From positions 1 through 64,000 of the forward strand of contig NZ_MPZM01000006.1 in the NCBI RefSeq assembly GCF_002936955.1: a DNA stretch of 64,000 nucleotides. Direction: 5' to 3'. Position 1 is the first letter of the stretch. Every line of letters begins with the position of its first letter. The stretch comes from Oceanisphaera arctica. GTDB lineage: Bacteria > Pseudomonadota > Gammaproteobacteria > Enterobacterales > Aeromonadaceae. The notes under the pieces are model-generated. The model was not told the DNA's origin. It was given only the letters and a program-made list of their open reading frames with translations, and searched no databases. Shown here piece after piece: positions 8,595 through 21,988 of this stretch. Position numbers and translations under genes: made by a program.

Positions 8595-9959
8595 TTACGG
8601 CTTCTTTTTGACGGGCCGTGGCCAATCCTTGATATGACGCTGGCGTACCCTCGTTATCACCAGCTCATCTGCGGCCACGTCCTTGGTAACGGTGCTGCCG
8701 GCCCCAAGGGTGGCGTTCTTGCCGATGCGTACCGGGGCCACCAGCTGGGTATCGGAGCCGACAAAGACGCCGTCTTCGATGATTGTTTTAAACTTGTTCA
8801 CGCCATCGTAGTTGCAGGTGATGGTGCCGGCACCGATGTTCACACCGTCGCCGATCTCTGCATCGCCCAGATAGCTCAGGTGACCGGCCTTGGAGCCTTT
8901 GCCCAGGCGAGACTTTTTCATTTCGACAAAGTTGCCGACGTGGGCATCCTCGCCCAGCACGGCACCGGGCCGCAGACGGGCGAAAGGACCGGCGCTGCTG
9001 GCGGTGCCCAGCTCGGCATTTTCGATGATCGAGTAGGGCTTCACTACGGCGTCGTCACCGATCACGCAATCCTTGAGGATGGCGCCGGCACCGATGCTGA
9101 CTCTGTTGCCCAGCGTTACCTTGCCCTCGATGATGACGTTGACGTCTATGGTGACCTCTTCACCTACGGTAAGCGTACCGCGCAAATCGAAACGGGCCGG
9201 ATCCAGCAGAGTCACGCCATCACGCATCAGTCGCTCGGCCTGCATCTTCTGGTAGGCACGCTCAAGACCAGCCAGCTGTACCCGGTCGTTGGCGCCTTCC
9301 ACTTCCGCAGTGCTGGAAGGATGAACTGTGGCAATCTCGCAACCGTCCGCATGGGCCATGGCGAAGATGTCGGTGAGGTAGTATTCACCTTGGGCGTTAT
9401 TGTTGTTAAGCGCGCCCAACCAGCGCTTGAGCAGACCGGCTTCGGCCACCAGCACCCCGGTATTCACTTCATTAATCGCCAGCTGCTCGGCATTGGCGTC
9501 TTTCTGCTCGACGATACCGACTACCTTGCCATTTTCTCGCACGATGCGGCCATAGCCGGTGGGGTTGTCGAGCTTGACGGTCAGCAGACCCACGCCGCCG
9601 GTTGGCTTGGCTGCCAACAAGGCCTTGAGGGTATCTGGCTGCAGTAACGGCGTGTCACCATACAGCACCAGCACGTCATCACTATCGGCAATCTCGGGTA
9701 AGGCAACCGCCACCGCATGGCCGGTGCCCAGTTGCTCGGCCTGGTGCACCCAGCCGATGCCCGGCTCATCGATGCGCGCCTTGAGCTGGTCGGCACCGTG
9801 GCCATAGACCAGATGAATACCGTCTACCGTGCAAGCCCGGGCCGCCGCGATGACATGACTGACCATGGGCCGATTCGCCACCGGGTGCAATACCTTGGGT
9901 AAGGAAGAACGCATGCGGGTGCCCTTACCCGCCGCCAGAATCACTGCCTGTGTTTTCAT
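8595..9959 (-). CDS. glmU: Bifunctional UDP-GlcNAc pyrophosphorylase / GlcN-1-P acetyltransferase
   Basis: 454-residue cytosolic enzyme making UDP-GlcNAc from glucosamine-1-phosphate. The N-terminal uridylyltransferase (about 1-228) has the nucleotide loop [18 protein letters not shown]. The C-terminal left-handed beta helix (about 250-454) has many hexapeptide repeats and the acetyltransferase segments [20 protein letters not shown] and ITCNYDG. Length and ends match the family. It sits downstream of the ATP synthase operon as in other gammaproteobacteria, but here is separated from glmS by a regulator gene and about 430 bp of noncoding sequence. Confidence 0.97.
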   Translation of the reverse strand: MKTQAVILAAGKGTRMRSSLPKVLHPVANRPMVSHVIAAARACTVDGIHLVYGHGADQLKARIDEPGIGWVHQAEQLGTGHAVAVALPEIADSDDVLVLYGDTPLLQPDTLKALLAAKPTGGVGLLTVKLDNPTGYGRIVRENGKVVGIVEQKDANAEQLAINEVNTGVLVAEAGLLKRWLGALNNNNAQGEYYLTDIFAMAHADGCEIATVHPSSTAEVEGANDRVQLAGLERAYQKMQAERLMRDGVTLLDPARFDLRGTLTVGEEVTIDVNVIIEGKVTLGNRVSIGAGAILKDCVIGDDAVVKPYSIIENAELGTASSAGPFARLRPGAVLGEDAHVGNFVEMKKSRLGKGSKAGHLSYLGDAEIGDGVNIGAGTITCNYDGVNKFKTIIEDGVFVGSDTQLVAPVRIGKNATLGAGSTVTKDVAADELVITRVRQRHIKDWPRPVKKKP

Positions 9960-10021
9960 AAAATTGAATATCCCGTCGATAAAGAAGCGGTTCGCTTAAG
10001 CAATATGCGGACTTCGTGCCC

Positions 10022-10129
10022 GGGCGTAAGAAGGAACAGTACGCCAACCCGCCAAAACCCATCCATGGGGGCTCGGAAATGCCGTCCTTGGCATTTCACG
10101 GTCGGCTTAACTGCTTCCTTCTTACGCCC
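10022..10129. repeat. 108-bp long inverted repeat
   Basis: Arms GGGCGTAAGAAGGAA (10022-10036) and TTCCTTCTTACGCCC (10115-10129) pair perfectly and extend to 19 bp (CAGT/ACTG) with one bulged C. The interior holds a second hairpin, GAAATGCC (10077-10084), loop, GGCATTTC (10091-10098), followed by ACGGTCGGCT. A structured RNA or a MITE-like remnant is possible; there is no target duplication that I can see. Confidence 0.6.
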
Positions 10130-10221
10130 TGAAGATGTCGGTGATGCCCGACAATAAAAAGCAGCCCATCTGCGAAAGCGCCACCATCAAAAAAACTGCC
10201 GTCATTCTGATTTTTTTGTAA

Positions 10222-10250
10222 AAAAAAAGCGACCCTGGGGTCGCTTTTTT
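10222..10250. terminator. Bidirectional terminator after atpC
   Basis: GCGACCC-TG-GGGTCGC (10229-10244) flanked by an A-run on the left and a T-run on the right. On the minus strand it lies about 22 bp beyond the atpC stop and ends the ATP synthase operon. Confidence 0.9.
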
Positions 10251-10271
10251 ACGCACGGCTAGTAACGCACG

Positions 10272-10688
10272 TTATCTTTTAACCAACTGCAGCACGCGCA
10301 GTTTCGCCAGAGCCCGGGCCAGATCGGCGGCCGCTTCTGCATAATCCACATCGTGTGAGGAATTCTGCAGTTTGGCTTCCGCCGCTCGTTTGGCTTCTTC
10401 GGCCTTGGCTTTATCCAGATCTTCGGCGCGAATCGCAGTGTCGGCCAAAACCATGACACTGCTGCCCTGCACTTCCAGCATACCGCCGGAAACATACAGA
10501 ACTTCTTGCTTGCCGGCTTTGGTGACATATTGCACCAGGCCGGGACGGATAGCCGTCAGCAAGGGGGCATGTCCGTAACGGATCCCCAATTCACCCTCAG
10601 AGCCGGATACAGTCACCGCACTGACAGAACCGGAGTACAAACGCTCCTCGGCACTGACGATGTCCAAGTGAAAGCTATATTCAGCCAT
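10272..10688 (-). CDS. atpC: ATP synthase F1 epsilon subunit
   Basis: 138-residue central-stalk subunit that couples rotation and inhibits ATP hydrolysis. The N-terminal beta sandwich ([29 protein letters not shown]) is followed by a C-terminal helical hairpin rich in Ala, Lys and Glu. Last gene of the atp operon, 18 bp after atpD and directly before the terminator. Confidence 0.96.
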   Translation of the reverse strand: MAEYSFHLDIVSAEERLYSGSVSAVTVSGSEGELGIRYGHAPLLTAIRPGLVQYVTKAGKQEVLYVSGGMLEVQGSSVMVLADTAIRAEDLDKAKAEEAKRAAEAKLQNSSHDVDYAEAAADLARALAKLRVLQLVKR

Positions 10689-10706
10689 CAGGTACTCCTT
10701 CGAGGC

Positions 10707-12128
<1,422 letters not shown>

Positions 12129-12989
12129 TTATACGGCACCGGCACCGGCAACAATCTCACTCAGCTCTTGGGTAATCGCAGCCTGACGGGCTTTGTTATA
12201 CACCAATTGCAGATCTTCTATCAGATCGCCGGCGTTATCGGTGGCGGCTTTCATCGCCACCATACGTGCAGCCTGCTCACTGGCCAGGTTTTCTACCACA
12301 CCCTGATACACCTGTGCTTCCACAAAGCGTACCAGCAGCTTGTCCAACAATGATTTTGGATCAGGCTCGTAGAGGTAGTCCCAGCTGTGGCTGGCCACGT
12401 TTTCTTCCGATGCAGGTAAGGGCAACAGTTGATCGACCGTGGGTTTCTGAACCATGGTGTTTTCAAACTTGTTGTACACCAGATACAGCTTGTCTATCTC
12501 ACCCTTGTTGTATGCCTCTAGCATGACATTGACGGAGCCAATCAGCTCAGACAGCGACGGGTTATCACCCAGGCCGCTCTTCTGTGCGACTACCTTGCCG
12601 CCATGGCGGTTGAAAAAGCTTACCGCCTTGCTGCCGACCAGGCACAGGTCAGCGCCTACACCTTTGTCGGACCATGCTTTCATTTCATTCATGGCTTGCT
12701 TGAACAGGTTAATGTTCAAACCGCCACAGAGGCCACGATCGGTCGAGATGATAATAAACCCAACGCGCTTGACCTCGCGGTCTGCCAGATAGGGGTGCTT
12801 GTATTCCAAGTTCCCCTGCGCGATGTGGCCGATCACCTTGCGTATGGTTTCAGCGTATGGGCGGCTGTGGTCCATGCGATCCTGCGCTCTGCGCATTTTC
12901 GAGGCGGCCACCATCTCCATAGCGCTGGTGATCTTCTGAGTGTTTTTGACACTCCCGATCTTGCTACGTATTTCTTTTGCGCCGGCCAT
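12129..12989 (-). CDS. atpG: ATP synthase F1 gamma subunit
   Basis: 286-residue rotor shaft. The N-terminal helix [20 protein letters not shown] and the C-terminal helix ending in [20 protein letters not shown] form the coiled coil that turns inside the alpha3beta3 ring. Conserved [11 protein letters not shown] is present. Lies between atpA and atpD, as usual. Confidence 0.97.
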   Translation of the reverse strand: MAGAKEIRSKIGSVKNTQKITSAMEMVAASKMRRAQDRMDHSRPYAETIRKVIGHIAQGNLEYKHPYLADREVKRVGFIIISTDRGLCGGLNINLFKQAMNEMKAWSDKGVGADLCLVGSKAVSFFNRHGGKVVAQKSGLGDNPSLSELIGSVNVMLEAYNKGEIDKLYLVYNKFENTMVQKPTVDQLLPLPASEENVASHSWDYLYEPDPKSLLDKLLVRFVEAQVYQGVVENLASEQAARMVAMKAATDNAGDLIEDLQLVYNKARQAAITQELSEIVAGAGAV

Positions 12990-13031
12990 GTCGCTTCTCC
13001 AATTCAGGTGGCAGCAAACGCTGCCACATGG

Positions 13032-14573
13032 TTACCAGGACTGGGTAGCCTTGAAGCTATCCAGCAACGCAGTCAGCTGGGCAACAACATCTTTGTTGAA
13101 GTCAGCTTTCTCGTTGATCTCCGCCATCACGGCGGCATGTTCTGAATTGGCATAAGCGAGCAGGGCGGCTTCGAACGTAGTGATGAGCTTGAGCTCAACA
13201 TCGTCCAGATAGCCATTTTCGGCGGCAAACAGAACCAGGCCCTGTTCGGCGACGGACATAGGACGGTATTGCTTCTGCTTCATCAGCTCGGTCACTTTCT
13301 GACCGTGACTCAGCTGCTTGCGAGTCGCCTCATCCAGATCGGAAGAGAACTGAGCAAAGGCCGCCAGTTCGCGATACTGAGCCAGAGCGGTACGGATACC
13401 ACCGGACAGTTTCTTGATGATCTTGGTCTGCGCAGCACCACCAACACGGGATACGGAGATACCCGGATCAACTGCCGGACGAATACCGGAGTTGAACAGT
13501 TCGGTGGTCAGGAAGATCTGGCCATCGGTGATGGAAATCACGTTAGTCGGTACGAAGGCAGAAACGTCACCAGCCTGGGTTTCGATGATTGGCAGTGCGG
13601 TCAAAGAACCGGTCTTGCCTTTCACTTCACCCTTGGTGAACTTCTCTACGTAGTCGACAGACACGCGAGAGGCGCGTTCCAGCAGACGAGAGTGCAGATA
13701 GAAAACGTCACCTGGGTAAGCTTCACGACCTGGCGGACGACGCAGCAGCAGAGAGATCTGACGGTAAGCAACGGCCTGCTTGGACAGGTCATCGTATACG
13801 ATCAGGGCATCTTCACCGCGGTCACGGAAGAATTCACCCATGGCACAACCGGAGTAAGGTGCCAGGTACTGCAGGGCAGCAGATTCGGAAGCAGAGGCAA
13901 CTACCACTATGGTGTTCGCCAGGGCGCCGTGTTCTTCCAGCTTGCGTACCACGTTAGAGATGGTGGACGCTTTCTGGCCGATGGCCACGTACACACACTT
14001 AACGCCAGAGTCTTTCTGGTTGATGATGGCATCGACGGCCAGGGCAGTTTTACCTACCTGACGGTCACCGATGATCAGCTCACGCTGACCACGACCCACA
14101 GGGATCATGGCATCAACAGCCTTATAGCCGGTTTGCAGCGGCTGATCGACCGATTGACGGTCGATAACGCCCGGTGCAATCATTTCTACCGGAGAGAAGG
14201 TATCGGCTTCAATAGCGCCTTTACCGTCGATGGGCTCACCCAGGGTGTTAACCACACGACCCAGCAGGTTGCGACCTACCGGTACTTCCAGGATACGGCC
14301 AGTGGACTGAACCTTCATGCCTTCGGCCAGATCCGCATACGGACCCATTACCACGGCACCTACGGAGTCACGCTCCAGGTTCAATGCCAGGGCGTAACGA
14401 CCACCCGGCAGTTCAATCATTTCACCTTGCATGATATCAGCAAGGCCGTGAACACGAATGATGCCATCGCTTACAGAGACGATGGTACCTTCGTTTCGTG
14501 CTTCACTGACAACGTTGAATTGCTCGATACGCTGTTTTATCAGCTCGGCAATTTCAGTTGAATTCAGTTGCAT
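13032..14573 (-). CDS. atpA: ATP synthase F1 alpha subunit
   Basis: 513 residues, the usual length. Walker [10 protein letters not shown], the regulatory segment [13 protein letters not shown], and the arginine-finger region [10 protein letters not shown] are visible. Non-catalytic nucleotide-binding partner of beta in the F1 head. Gap of 14 bp to atpH upstream. Confidence 0.98.
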   Translation of the reverse strand: MQLNSTEIAELIKQRIEQFNVVSEARNEGTIVSVSDGIIRVHGLADIMQGEMIELPGGRYALALNLERDSVGAVVMGPYADLAEGMKVQSTGRILEVPVGRNLLGRVVNTLGEPIDGKGAIEADTFSPVEMIAPGVIDRQSVDQPLQTGYKAVDAMIPVGRGQRELIIGDRQVGKTALAVDAIINQKDSGVKCVYVAIGQKASTISNVVRKLEEHGALANTIVVVASASESAALQYLAPYSGCAMGEFFRDRGEDALIVYDDLSKQAVAYRQISLLLRRPPGREAYPGDVFYLHSRLLERASRVSVDYVEKFTKGEVKGKTGSLTALPIIETQAGDVSAFVPTNVISITDGQIFLTTELFNSGIRPAVDPGISVSRVGGAAQTKIIKKLSGGIRTALAQYRELAAFAQFSSDLDEATRKQLSHGQKVTELMKQKQYRPMSVAEQGLVLFAAENGYLDDVELKLITTFEAALLAYANSEHAAVMAEINEKADFNKDVVAQLTALLDSFKATQSW

Positions 14574-14587
14574 GCTCTATTCCCCAA

Positions 14588-15118
14588 TCAAGATTGCAGC
14601 GTTTCAGCCAAGCGGGACAGCCTGCCCCGAACACTTCCGTCGATTACCATGTCACCGGCTTTAATGATGATGCCGGCCATCAGGCTCTTATCGACACTGC
14701 AATTCAGCTTCACCTTGCGCTCGAGGCGCTTTTCAAGTGAAGCCTGAATCTTGGCCATTTGTTGCTTGGTCAGTTTGGCAGCAGAAACCACATCGGCTTC
14801 TACTTCCCGGTCCAGCTCCGCCTTCATCGCGACGAATTCCAGTACCACTGCTGGCAACACACTCAAGCGTCCGTTAGCAGCCATCGCCTTTATCAGGTTC
14901 TGGCCTTGCTCATCGAGCTGTTCGCCACAGACAGCCAAAAACACGTCGGCCATCTTTTCCGCGTTCAGATTGCTGTTGATAACGTCGTCCATTTGTTTGT
15001 TTTGCACCACAGCGGCGGCAAAACTCAACATGGTTAACCAGTTATCAACCGCTTTTTTCTCAACGGCAAAATCGAAAGCTGCTTTGGCATAGGGGCGAGC
15101 AATGGTTTTCATTTCCAT
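14588..15118 (-). CDS. atpH: ATP synthase F1 delta subunit
   Basis: 176-residue peripheral-stalk protein linking the F1 head to the b dimer. The start [15 protein letters not shown] and the end [16 protein letters not shown] match E. coli AtpH closely. The ATG at 15118 is used; the third codon is also Met and could serve. Sits 13 bp after atpF. Confidence 0.96.
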   Translation of the reverse strand: MEMKTIARPYAKAAFDFAVEKKAVDNWLTMLSFAAAVVQNKQMDDVINSNLNAEKMADVFLAVCGEQLDEQGQNLIKAMAANGRLSVLPAVVLEFVAMKAELDREVEADVVSAAKLTKQQMAKIQASLEKRLERKVKLNCSVDKSLMAGIIIKAGDMVIDGSVRGRLSRLAETLQS

Positions 15119-15131
15119 AGCTCTATGTCCC

Positions 15132-15602
15132 TTACAGTTCAGCTACTACTTTCTCAACAATGTCGCTATTAGCAGCGGCATCAATCTGACGCTCGAGGAT
15201 CTTCTCTGCACCCACCAGGGCAAGAGCAGCAACCTGCTTACGCAGTTCCTCTTTGACACGATTGCGTTCGGCTTCAACTTCAGCCTGGGCCTGTGCCAGA
15301 ATTTTCTCACGCTCAGCCTGAGCTTCACGTGTAGCATCCTCGACGATCTGGGCCTTGCGCTTGTTAGCCAGCTCAACAATTTGAGCGGACTGCAGCTTGG
15401 CTTCCTTCAACTGTTCGGTTGCATTGTTTTGCGCCAGAGCCAGGTCTTTCTTGGCCCGTTCCGCCGAGGACAAGCCTTCGGCGATTTCTTTCTGGCGATT
15501 TTCAATGGCTGCCATCAGAGGCGGCCATACAAACTTCATGCAAAACCAAACGAACAGGATAAACGCGATCGTTTGACCGAGGATTGTTGCGTTCATGTTC
15601 AT
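15132..15602 (-). CDS. atpF: ATP synthase F0 b subunit
   Basis: 156-residue peripheral stalk subunit. One N-terminal membrane helix (about 6-26, [20 protein letters not shown]) is followed by a long charged helix ([18 protein letters not shown]) that dimerises and contacts delta. Length equals E. coli AtpF. Confidence 0.97.
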   Translation of the reverse strand: MNMNATILGQTIAFILFVWFCMKFVWPPLMAAIENRQKEIAEGLSSAERAKKDLALAQNNATEQLKEAKLQSAQIVELANKRKAQIVEDATREAQAEREKILAQAQAEVEAERNRVKEELRKQVAALALVGAEKILERQIDAAANSDIVEKVVAEL

Positions 15603-15651
15603 CGCAACTCTCCTTTAAAATGGTTAGCAGACTGATTGATAGACCGAGCCA

Positions 15652-15915
<264 letters not shown>

Positions 15916-15939
15916 TTAATATATTGTTATCTTTTGTTA

Positions 15940-17120
<1,181 letters not shown>

Positions 17121-17140
17121 AAAAACTCCTGATACAGTTA

Positions 17141-17181
17141 GGGGCTTGCTGGTCACACCGAGGTGTTGTCAGTTAAGCCCC
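17141..17181 (-). promoter_or_regulatory. Leader hairpin of the atp operon
   Basis: GGGGCTT (17141-17147) pairs with AAGCCCC (17175-17181), with an inner ACACC/GGTGT stem. It would sit near the 5' end of the atp transcript if the promoter at 17197-17224 is used. No T-run suits it as a terminator. A 5'-end stabilising structure is inferred. Confidence 0.45.
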
Positions 17182-17196
17182 AAAAAAGCAGGTCAA

Positions 17197-17224
17197 ATTA
17201 TACCCGTGCGCGGCGTAAATGCAA
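17197..17224 (-). promoter_or_regulatory. Sigma-70 promoter of the atp operon
   Basis: On the minus strand TTGCAT (17219-17224), 16-bp spacer, perfect TATAAT (17197-17202). It lies about 75 bp before the atpI start and points into the operon. Confidence 0.65.
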
Positions 17225-17310
17225 TTGCAGTAAAACCTTATTTTCACCGGATTACTGCGGTTTTTCCGACCATTTACAACGGGTTAAACTCATTGAACAT
17301 TTCTCACGAC

Positions 17311-18216
17311 TCAGACTTCGGGCGTGTCGTTAATACCGAAAAAATGACTTATTTTATCTAGTTCATTCAATGAGTTATAAGAAATCACCAGTTTCCCCTT
17401 GTCCTTGTGGGTCGACTTGATTTCTACTTTTGACCCCAGTTTTTCACCGATTTCCCGCTCAAGCTGGCTCATCAGCAAGGATCCGGGCTGCTCGATTTTC
17501 TCTTTTTTCGGTGTCAGGCTCTGCTTGACCAGTTTTTCGGTTTCCCGCACCGTCAGCGCTTTCTGGGCCACCAACCGAGCCAGTTCGGTCTGTTGTTCGC
17601 CGGTGATCGCCAGTAGCGCCCGGGCATGCCCCATCTCCAGCGAGCCGTGTTCCACCAGTTGCTTCACCTCGTCGTTCAGCTGAGCAAGACGCAACAGGTT
17701 AGAGACGGTACTGCGACTCTTGCCCACCGCCTCGGCCACCGACAGATGGGTAAAACCGAATTCTTCGATCAGCCGCAGCAGGGCACGAGATTCCTCGATC
17801 ACGTTCAGATCTTCGCGCTGAATATTCTCGATAAGACCGATGGCCATGGCTTCCTGATCCGCCACCGCCTTGATCAGGCAGGGGATCTGGCTCAGACCCG
17901 CAAGCCGGGCTGCCCGCCAGCGGCGCTCGCCAGCCAGGATCTCGTAACCGCCGGCTTCAAGGGGTCGCACGACGATGGGCTGAATGATGCCTTGCTGGCG
18001 GATTGAGGTAGCCAGCTCTTCCAGCGCTACCTGGGACATGTCCCGGCGGGGCTGATATTTGCCCGGTTGTAGCTCGTTCAGAGAGAGAGTTTGCAGCTCA
18101 CCATTGGCGCCGGGCAAGGAATGGGGATCGGCCTGATACTGACGCAGATTGGCGGCCGAGCTGGTACTGAGCAGTGCATCCAGGCCCTTGCCCAGACCAC
18201 GTCGTTTGATGGTCAT
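17311..18216 (-). CDS. parB: Chromosome partitioning protein ParB
   Basis: 301 residues. The N-terminal CTPase/ParB domain contains GERRWRAARLAG and ENIQREDLN; a helix-turn-helix follows (FTHLSVAEAVGKSRSTVSNLLRL) that reads parS; the C-terminal dimerisation domain ends HFFGINDTPEV. ParB loads at parS and slides as a CTP-dependent clamp. Overlaps parA by 4 bp (ATGA). A perfect parS site lies in this window at 46423. Confidence 0.97.
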   Translation of the reverse strand: MTIKRRGLGKGLDALLSTSSAANLRQYQADPHSLPGANGELQTLSLNELQPGKYQPRRDMSQVALEELATSIRQQGIIQPIVVRPLEAGGYEILAGERRWRAARLAGLSQIPCLIKAVADQEAMAIGLIENIQREDLNVIEESRALLRLIEEFGFTHLSVAEAVGKSRSTVSNLLRLAQLNDEVKQLVEHGSLEMGHARALLAITGEQQTELARLVAQKALTVRETEKLVKQSLTPKKEKIEQPGSLLMSQLEREIGEKLGSKVEIKSTHKDKGKLVISYNSLNELDKISHFFGINDTPEV

Positions 18217-19016
18217 GCTGTTTGTTCCGAAGGTTCAGAAGAATCCAGAGCCAGTTCTTCCCGGCGCAGTATTTCACCGGCCAGGGCCAGGTAGGCTTTG
18301 GCGCCCAATGAAGATTTGTCGTAATACATGGCCGGCTGACCAAAACTAGGGGCTTCGGCCAGACGGACGTTACGCGGAATAACGGTGCGATAGACCTTGT
18401 CACCGAAGTGGCTTTTAAGCTGATCGGACACCTCATTGGACAACCGGTTGCGGTGATCGAACATGGTGCGCAGTATGCCTTCGATCCTGAGCGCAGGATT
18501 CACCACCGACGCCAGCTTGCTGATGGTATCCACCAGCGCGGTCAGTCCTTCCAGGGCGAAATATTCGCACTGCATCGGTACCAGTACCGAGTCCGCCGCC
18601 GACATGGCGTTTACCGTCAGCAGGTTGAGGGAAGGGGGGCAGTCGATAAAAATATAATCGTAATAATCGCGTACCGGCGCCAAGGCATTCCGCAGGCGAA
18701 CTTCTCGGGCAAACACTTCCATCAGCCGGATTTCGGCGGCGGTGACATCGCCGTTACCGGCGATAAGATCATAACCACCGCTGGTTTCCCGTTCGACGAC
18801 CTGCTCGACCGGCACCTCGTCCACCAGCAAATCATAGGCGGTGTTGGCGACCTGATATTTGTCGATGCCGCTGGCCATGGTGGCATTGCCCTGAGGATCC
18901 AGGTCTATCACCAGCACCTTGCGTTTGGTCGCGGCCATGGACGCCGCCAAATTGACACAAGTTGTGGTTTTGCCCACGCCCCCTTTCTGGTTGGCAATGG
19001 CGATGACTTTTCCCAC
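18213..19016 (-). CDS. parA: Chromosome partitioning ATPase ParA (Soj)
   Basis: 267-residue Walker-type ATPase that moves or positions the ParB-parS complex. Deviant Walker A KGGVGKTTTCVNLA, Walker B YIFIDCPPSLNLL and the adenine-side RLAEAPSFGQP segment are intact. It lacks the N-terminal helix-turn-helix of plasmid ParA proteins, as expected of the chromosomal type. Cotranscribed with parB and with rsmG (9-bp gap). Confidence 0.97.
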   Translation of the reverse strand: MGKVIAIANQKGGVGKTTTCVNLAASMAATKRKVLVIDLDPQGNATMASGIDKYQVANTAYDLLVDEVPVEQVVERETSGGYDLIAGNGDVTAAEIRLMEVFAREVRLRNALAPVRDYYDYIFIDCPPSLNLLTVNAMSAADSVLVPMQCEYFALEGLTALVDTISKLASVVNPALRIEGILRTMFDHRNRLSNEVSDQLKSHFGDKVYRTVIPRNVRLAEAPSFGQPAMYYDKSSLGAKAYLALAGEILRREELALDSSEPSEQTA

Positions 19017-19025
19017 CGAACACCT

Positions 19026-19679
19026 CTACTGGCTGGCTAGTTTGATGACCACCAGGTGGCGGTCTCCTTCCTGCTCGGGCACGGTTAACGGATAAACCCG
19101 GTCTAACGCGAGATGAGCAGGCAATGATTGTAACTCCTGCTCAGGATATTGCCCCTTTAACGCCAGAAAGCGGCCTTCGGGGGTCGGCAGGTGAACGCAC
19201 CAGCTTACCATGTCATCCAACGAAGCAAAGGCCCGGCTCAGCACGCCATCAAACTTTTGCTCCGGGTTGAAATCTTCCACCCGGCTCTGCACAGCCTCGA
19301 CGTTGGTCAGTCCCAGTTGATGGACCACCATACGAATAAAACGGATGCGCTTGCCCAGGCTGTCGAGCAGCACGAACTGCTTGTCGGGATTGATGATAGC
19401 CAGAGGCAGGCCCGGCAGGCCGGGGCCGGTGCCTACATCGATAAAACGCTGTCCCTGCAGGTGAGGGCTCACTACCAGGCTGTCCACGATATGACGGCCC
19501 ATCATGGCGATAGGGTCCCGTACGGAGGTAAGGTTGAAAGCCTTGTTCCACTTGTCGAGCAGGGTAACCAGTGTCACCAGTTTATCGGCCTGCTCCGGGG
19601 TAACCGACAGCTCGGTCTGGCCCAGCAAGCGCCCTAGTGTTTCCTGTAATTGGTCGTGCATATTGTTGTTTCTCATCAT
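19026..19679 (-). CDS. rsmG: 16S rRNA (guanine527-N7)-methyltransferase
   Basis: 217 residues (GidB). The SAM loop is [29 protein letters not shown] is the conserved later motif. Methylates G527 of 16S rRNA; loss gives low-level streptomycin resistance in other bacteria. The ATG at 19679 is 5 bp after the mnmG stop; a second Met at codon 7 is an alternative start. Confidence 0.95.
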   Translation of the reverse strand: MMRNNNMHDQLQETLGRLLGQTELSVTPEQADKLVTLVTLLDKWNKAFNLTSVRDPIAMMGRHIVDSLVVSPHLQGQRFIDVGTGPGLPGLPLAIINPDKQFVLLDSLGKRIRFIRMVVHQLGLTNVEAVQSRVEDFNPEQKFDGVLSRAFASLDDMVSWCVHLPTPEGRFLALKGQYPEQELQSLPAHLALDRVYPLTVPEQEGDRHLVVIKLASQ

Positions 19680-19684
19680 ATTTC

Positions 19685-21574
19685 TTATGCCGACTTACGC
19701 AGCAAACCGCGCTTCTTGAGATGAACCAGTAATATCGAGATCGCCGCCGGCGTCACACCGGAAATACGTGATGCCATGCCTAAGGTTTCGGGTCTGGCCA
19801 GATTCAGCTTGGTGATCACCTCATGGGACAGACCGGGCACCGAGCCATAATCCAGATCCAGCGGCAAACGAGTGTGTTCGTTGCGCAGATGCTTCTGAAT
19901 TTCGTCTTTCTGCCGCTCGATGTAACCGGCGTACTTGATCTGGATTTCCACCTGTTCGGCGGCCTGTTCGTGATCGATACCGGGGCCGATGCCGTCCACC
20001 GCCATCAGGCTGGCGTAAGTCACCTCGGGTCGGCGCAGCAATTCTTCCAGGTTGTGCTCACGGCTGAGTGGCGTTTTCAGCAATTCATTCAGCGCCGGGG
20101 CGGCGGCATGAGCGGGGCTGATCCAGTTTGTCCGCAGGCGCTGACCTTCCTGGGTAATGCGTTCCATCTTGTCACAGAACATGGCCCAGCGATGATCGTC
20201 CACCAGACCCAGATTACGGCCTTCTTCGGTCAGGCGCAGATCCGCGTTGTCTTCCCGCAGCAGCAGGCGATATTCGGCCCGGCTGGTAAACATGCGGTAG
20301 GGCTCCTCGGTACCCAGGGTGGACAAGTCGTCCATCATGACGCCCAGGTAGGCCTGATCCCGGCGAGGTGACCAGGCTTCCTTGTCGAAGGCGCGCAGGG
20401 CTGCATTCAGACCGGCCAGCAGGCCCTGGGCTCCGGCTTCTTCGTAGCCGGTAGTGCCGTTGATCTGACCGGCGAAAAACAGGTTGTGCAGACACTTGTT
20501 TTCCATGTTGATCTTCAGATCACGAGGATCGAAATAATCATATTCGATCGCATAACCAGGCCGCATGATATGCGCCTGCTCGAAACCCTTGATCGAACGC
20601 ACGATCGCCAGCTGCACGTCGAAGGGCAGGCTGGTAGAGATCCCGTTGGGATACAGCTCTGTGCTGGTCAGGCCTTCAGGCTCGACGAAGATCTGATGGG
20701 AGGCCTTGTCGGCAAACCGGGTGATCTTGTCTTCGATCGAGGGGCAATAGCGCGGGCCGATCCCTTCGATCACACCTGCGTACATGGGGCTGCGATCCAG
20801 ATTTTTGCGGATCACCTCATGGGTTTTTTCATTGGTGTGAGTGATGTAACAGGGGATCTGCTGCGGGTGATCCTTACGGCTGCCGATAAACGAAAAGACC
20901 GGCGTCGGGTTATCACCTGGCTGAACCTGCATCACCGAGAAATCCACGCTGTTGGCATCGATTCTGGGCGGAGTACCGGTTTTCAGTCGATCGATGCGCA
21001 GCGGCAGTTCACGCAGACGCTGGGCGAGGGCGATGGACGGAGGATCTCCGGCGCGTCCGCCCTTGTAGTTATCCATGCCGATATGGATCAAGCCGTTGAG
21101 GAAGGTCCCGACCGTCAGCACCACGGTTTTGGCGCGGAATTTAAGACCGGTCTGGGTCACGACACCGACGACAGTATCGCCTTCCAGCAGCAGATCATCA
21201 CAGGCTTGCTGGAAGATCCTCAGGTTCGGCTGGTTTTCCAACCGGGTTCTTACGGCCTGCCGATACAGCTGACGATCCGCCTGAGCACGGGTGGCTCGAA
21301 CGGCGGGGCCTTTTGAGGCATTGAGGGTTCGAAACTGGATCCCGGCGTGATCGGCGGCGATGCCCATGATCCCGCCGAGGGCATCGATCTCCTTGACCAG
21401 ATGGCCCTTGCCGATGCCACCGATGGCTGGATTGCACGACATCTGCCCCAAAGTATCTACGTTATGGGTCAATAACAGGGTGTTTGCTCCCATACGAGCT
21501 GCAGCAGCGGCGGCTTCTGTGCCGGCATGACCGCCACCCACAACAATGACGTCAAACGATTCTTCAAATTGCAT
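19685..21574 (-). CDS. mnmG: tRNA uridine-34 carboxymethylaminomethyl enzyme MnmG (GidA)
   Basis: 629-residue FAD protein that acts with MnmE to modify U34 of certain tRNAs. The N-terminal dinucleotide motif [14 protein letters not shown] and the GidA signature GRAGDPPSI are present; the C-terminal helical domain ends [15 protein letters not shown]. The gene next to oriC on the left, as in E. coli; its transcription runs away from the origin. Confidence 0.97.
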   Translation of the reverse strand: MQFEESFDVIVVGGGHAGTEAAAAAARMGANTLLLTHNVDTLGQMSCNPAIGGIGKGHLVKEIDALGGIMGIAADHAGIQFRTLNASKGPAVRATRAQADRQLYRQAVRTRLENQPNLRIFQQACDDLLLEGDTVVGVVTQTGLKFRAKTVVLTVGTFLNGLIHIGMDNYKGGRAGDPPSIALAQRLRELPLRIDRLKTGTPPRIDANSVDFSVMQVQPGDNPTPVFSFIGSRKDHPQQIPCYITHTNEKTHEVIRKNLDRSPMYAGVIEGIGPRYCPSIEDKITRFADKASHQIFVEPEGLTSTELYPNGISTSLPFDVQLAIVRSIKGFEQAHIMRPGYAIEYDYFDPRDLKINMENKCLHNLFFAGQINGTTGYEEAGAQGLLAGLNAALRAFDKEAWSPRRDQAYLGVMMDDLSTLGTEEPYRMFTSRAEYRLLLREDNADLRLTEEGRNLGLVDDHRWAMFCDKMERITQEGQRLRTNWISPAHAAAPALNELLKTPLSREHNLEELLRRPEVTYASLMAVDGIGPGIDHEQAAEQVEIQIKYAGYIERQKDEIQKHLRNEHTRLPLDLDYGSVPGLSHEVITKLNLARPETLGMASRISGVTPAAISILLVHLKKRGLLRKSA

Positions 21575-21690
21575 AACAGATACTCTTGAGACAGGCAGGT
21601 GTAAGGATCCCGAAGGGCGGTCATTTTAGCTTTTTTAGCGAGAGGATGGAAACCGGATCGAGAGGATCTCGTGATCGTTAATAGATCTTA

Positions 21691-21727
21691 GATCTCTAGA
21701 GAGATCTTCTGTTAGATCTATTATTAG
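21691..21727. other. oriC unwinding element, three 13-mers
   Basis: GATC-headed units start at 21691, 21703 and 21715, each 12 bp apart. The last, GATCTATTATTAG (21715-21727), differs by one base from the E. coli right 13-mer. Confidence 0.85.
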
Positions 21728-21740
21728 GGACGACCTGATC

Positions 21741-21749
21741 TGTGAATAA
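21741..21749 (-). other. DnaA box (R1 equivalent)
   Basis: TGTGAATAA, reverse complement TTATTCACA, a full match to TTATNCACA, next to the unwinding element as R1 is in E. coli. Confidence 0.9.
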
Positions 21750-21846
21750 CCGTTTTTTGATCTTTAAGATCATGCGGTTAGTAACGATCGATTGATGTGT
21801 ACAACCTTGCGGGAGCTCCCCCTGGACCGGTGGGTAACTTGCATAG

Positions 21847-21855
21847 TTATCAACA
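21847..21855 (+). other. DnaA box, near-consensus
   Basis: TTATCAACA, one mismatch to TTATNCACA, in the middle of oriC. Confidence 0.6.
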
Positions 21856-21920
21856 GGTGGCCGTGAGCTTTTATTTAATTCATAGGATAACTATAGGTTT
21901 AACACCGGATTCAAGCCTGG

Positions 21921-21929
21921 TTATACACA
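21921..21929 (+). other. DnaA box (R2 equivalent)
   Basis: TTATACACA, full consensus and identical to E. coli R2. Confidence 0.88.
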
Positions 21930-21979
21930 ATGCTGATTTTTATAGTCGGCTGGAGAGAGGGAGATCTAACGGCGGGATC

Positions 21980-21988
21980 TGTTGATAA
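21980..21988 (-). other. DnaA box at the right edge
   Basis: TGTTGATAA, reverse complement TTATCAACA, one mismatch to consensus, near the mioC end as R4 is in E. coli. Confidence 0.6.

Larger units (their letters stand above)
9960..10271. other. atpC-glmU intergenic region
   Basis: Carries the ATP synthase operon terminator, a long inverted repeat and presumably the glmU promoter. No coding sequence is supportable. Confidence 0.6.

Noticed and set aside
8317-8625. Overlapping short frames on both strands between the DeoR-type gene and glmU
   Set aside because: They run through hairpins, one enters glmU antisense or in another frame, and neither resembles a protein.
15321-15336. parS-like palindrome in atpF
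   Set aside because: Has the CACGTG core but four mismatches to the 16-bp consensus; better matches exist at 46423 and 49462.
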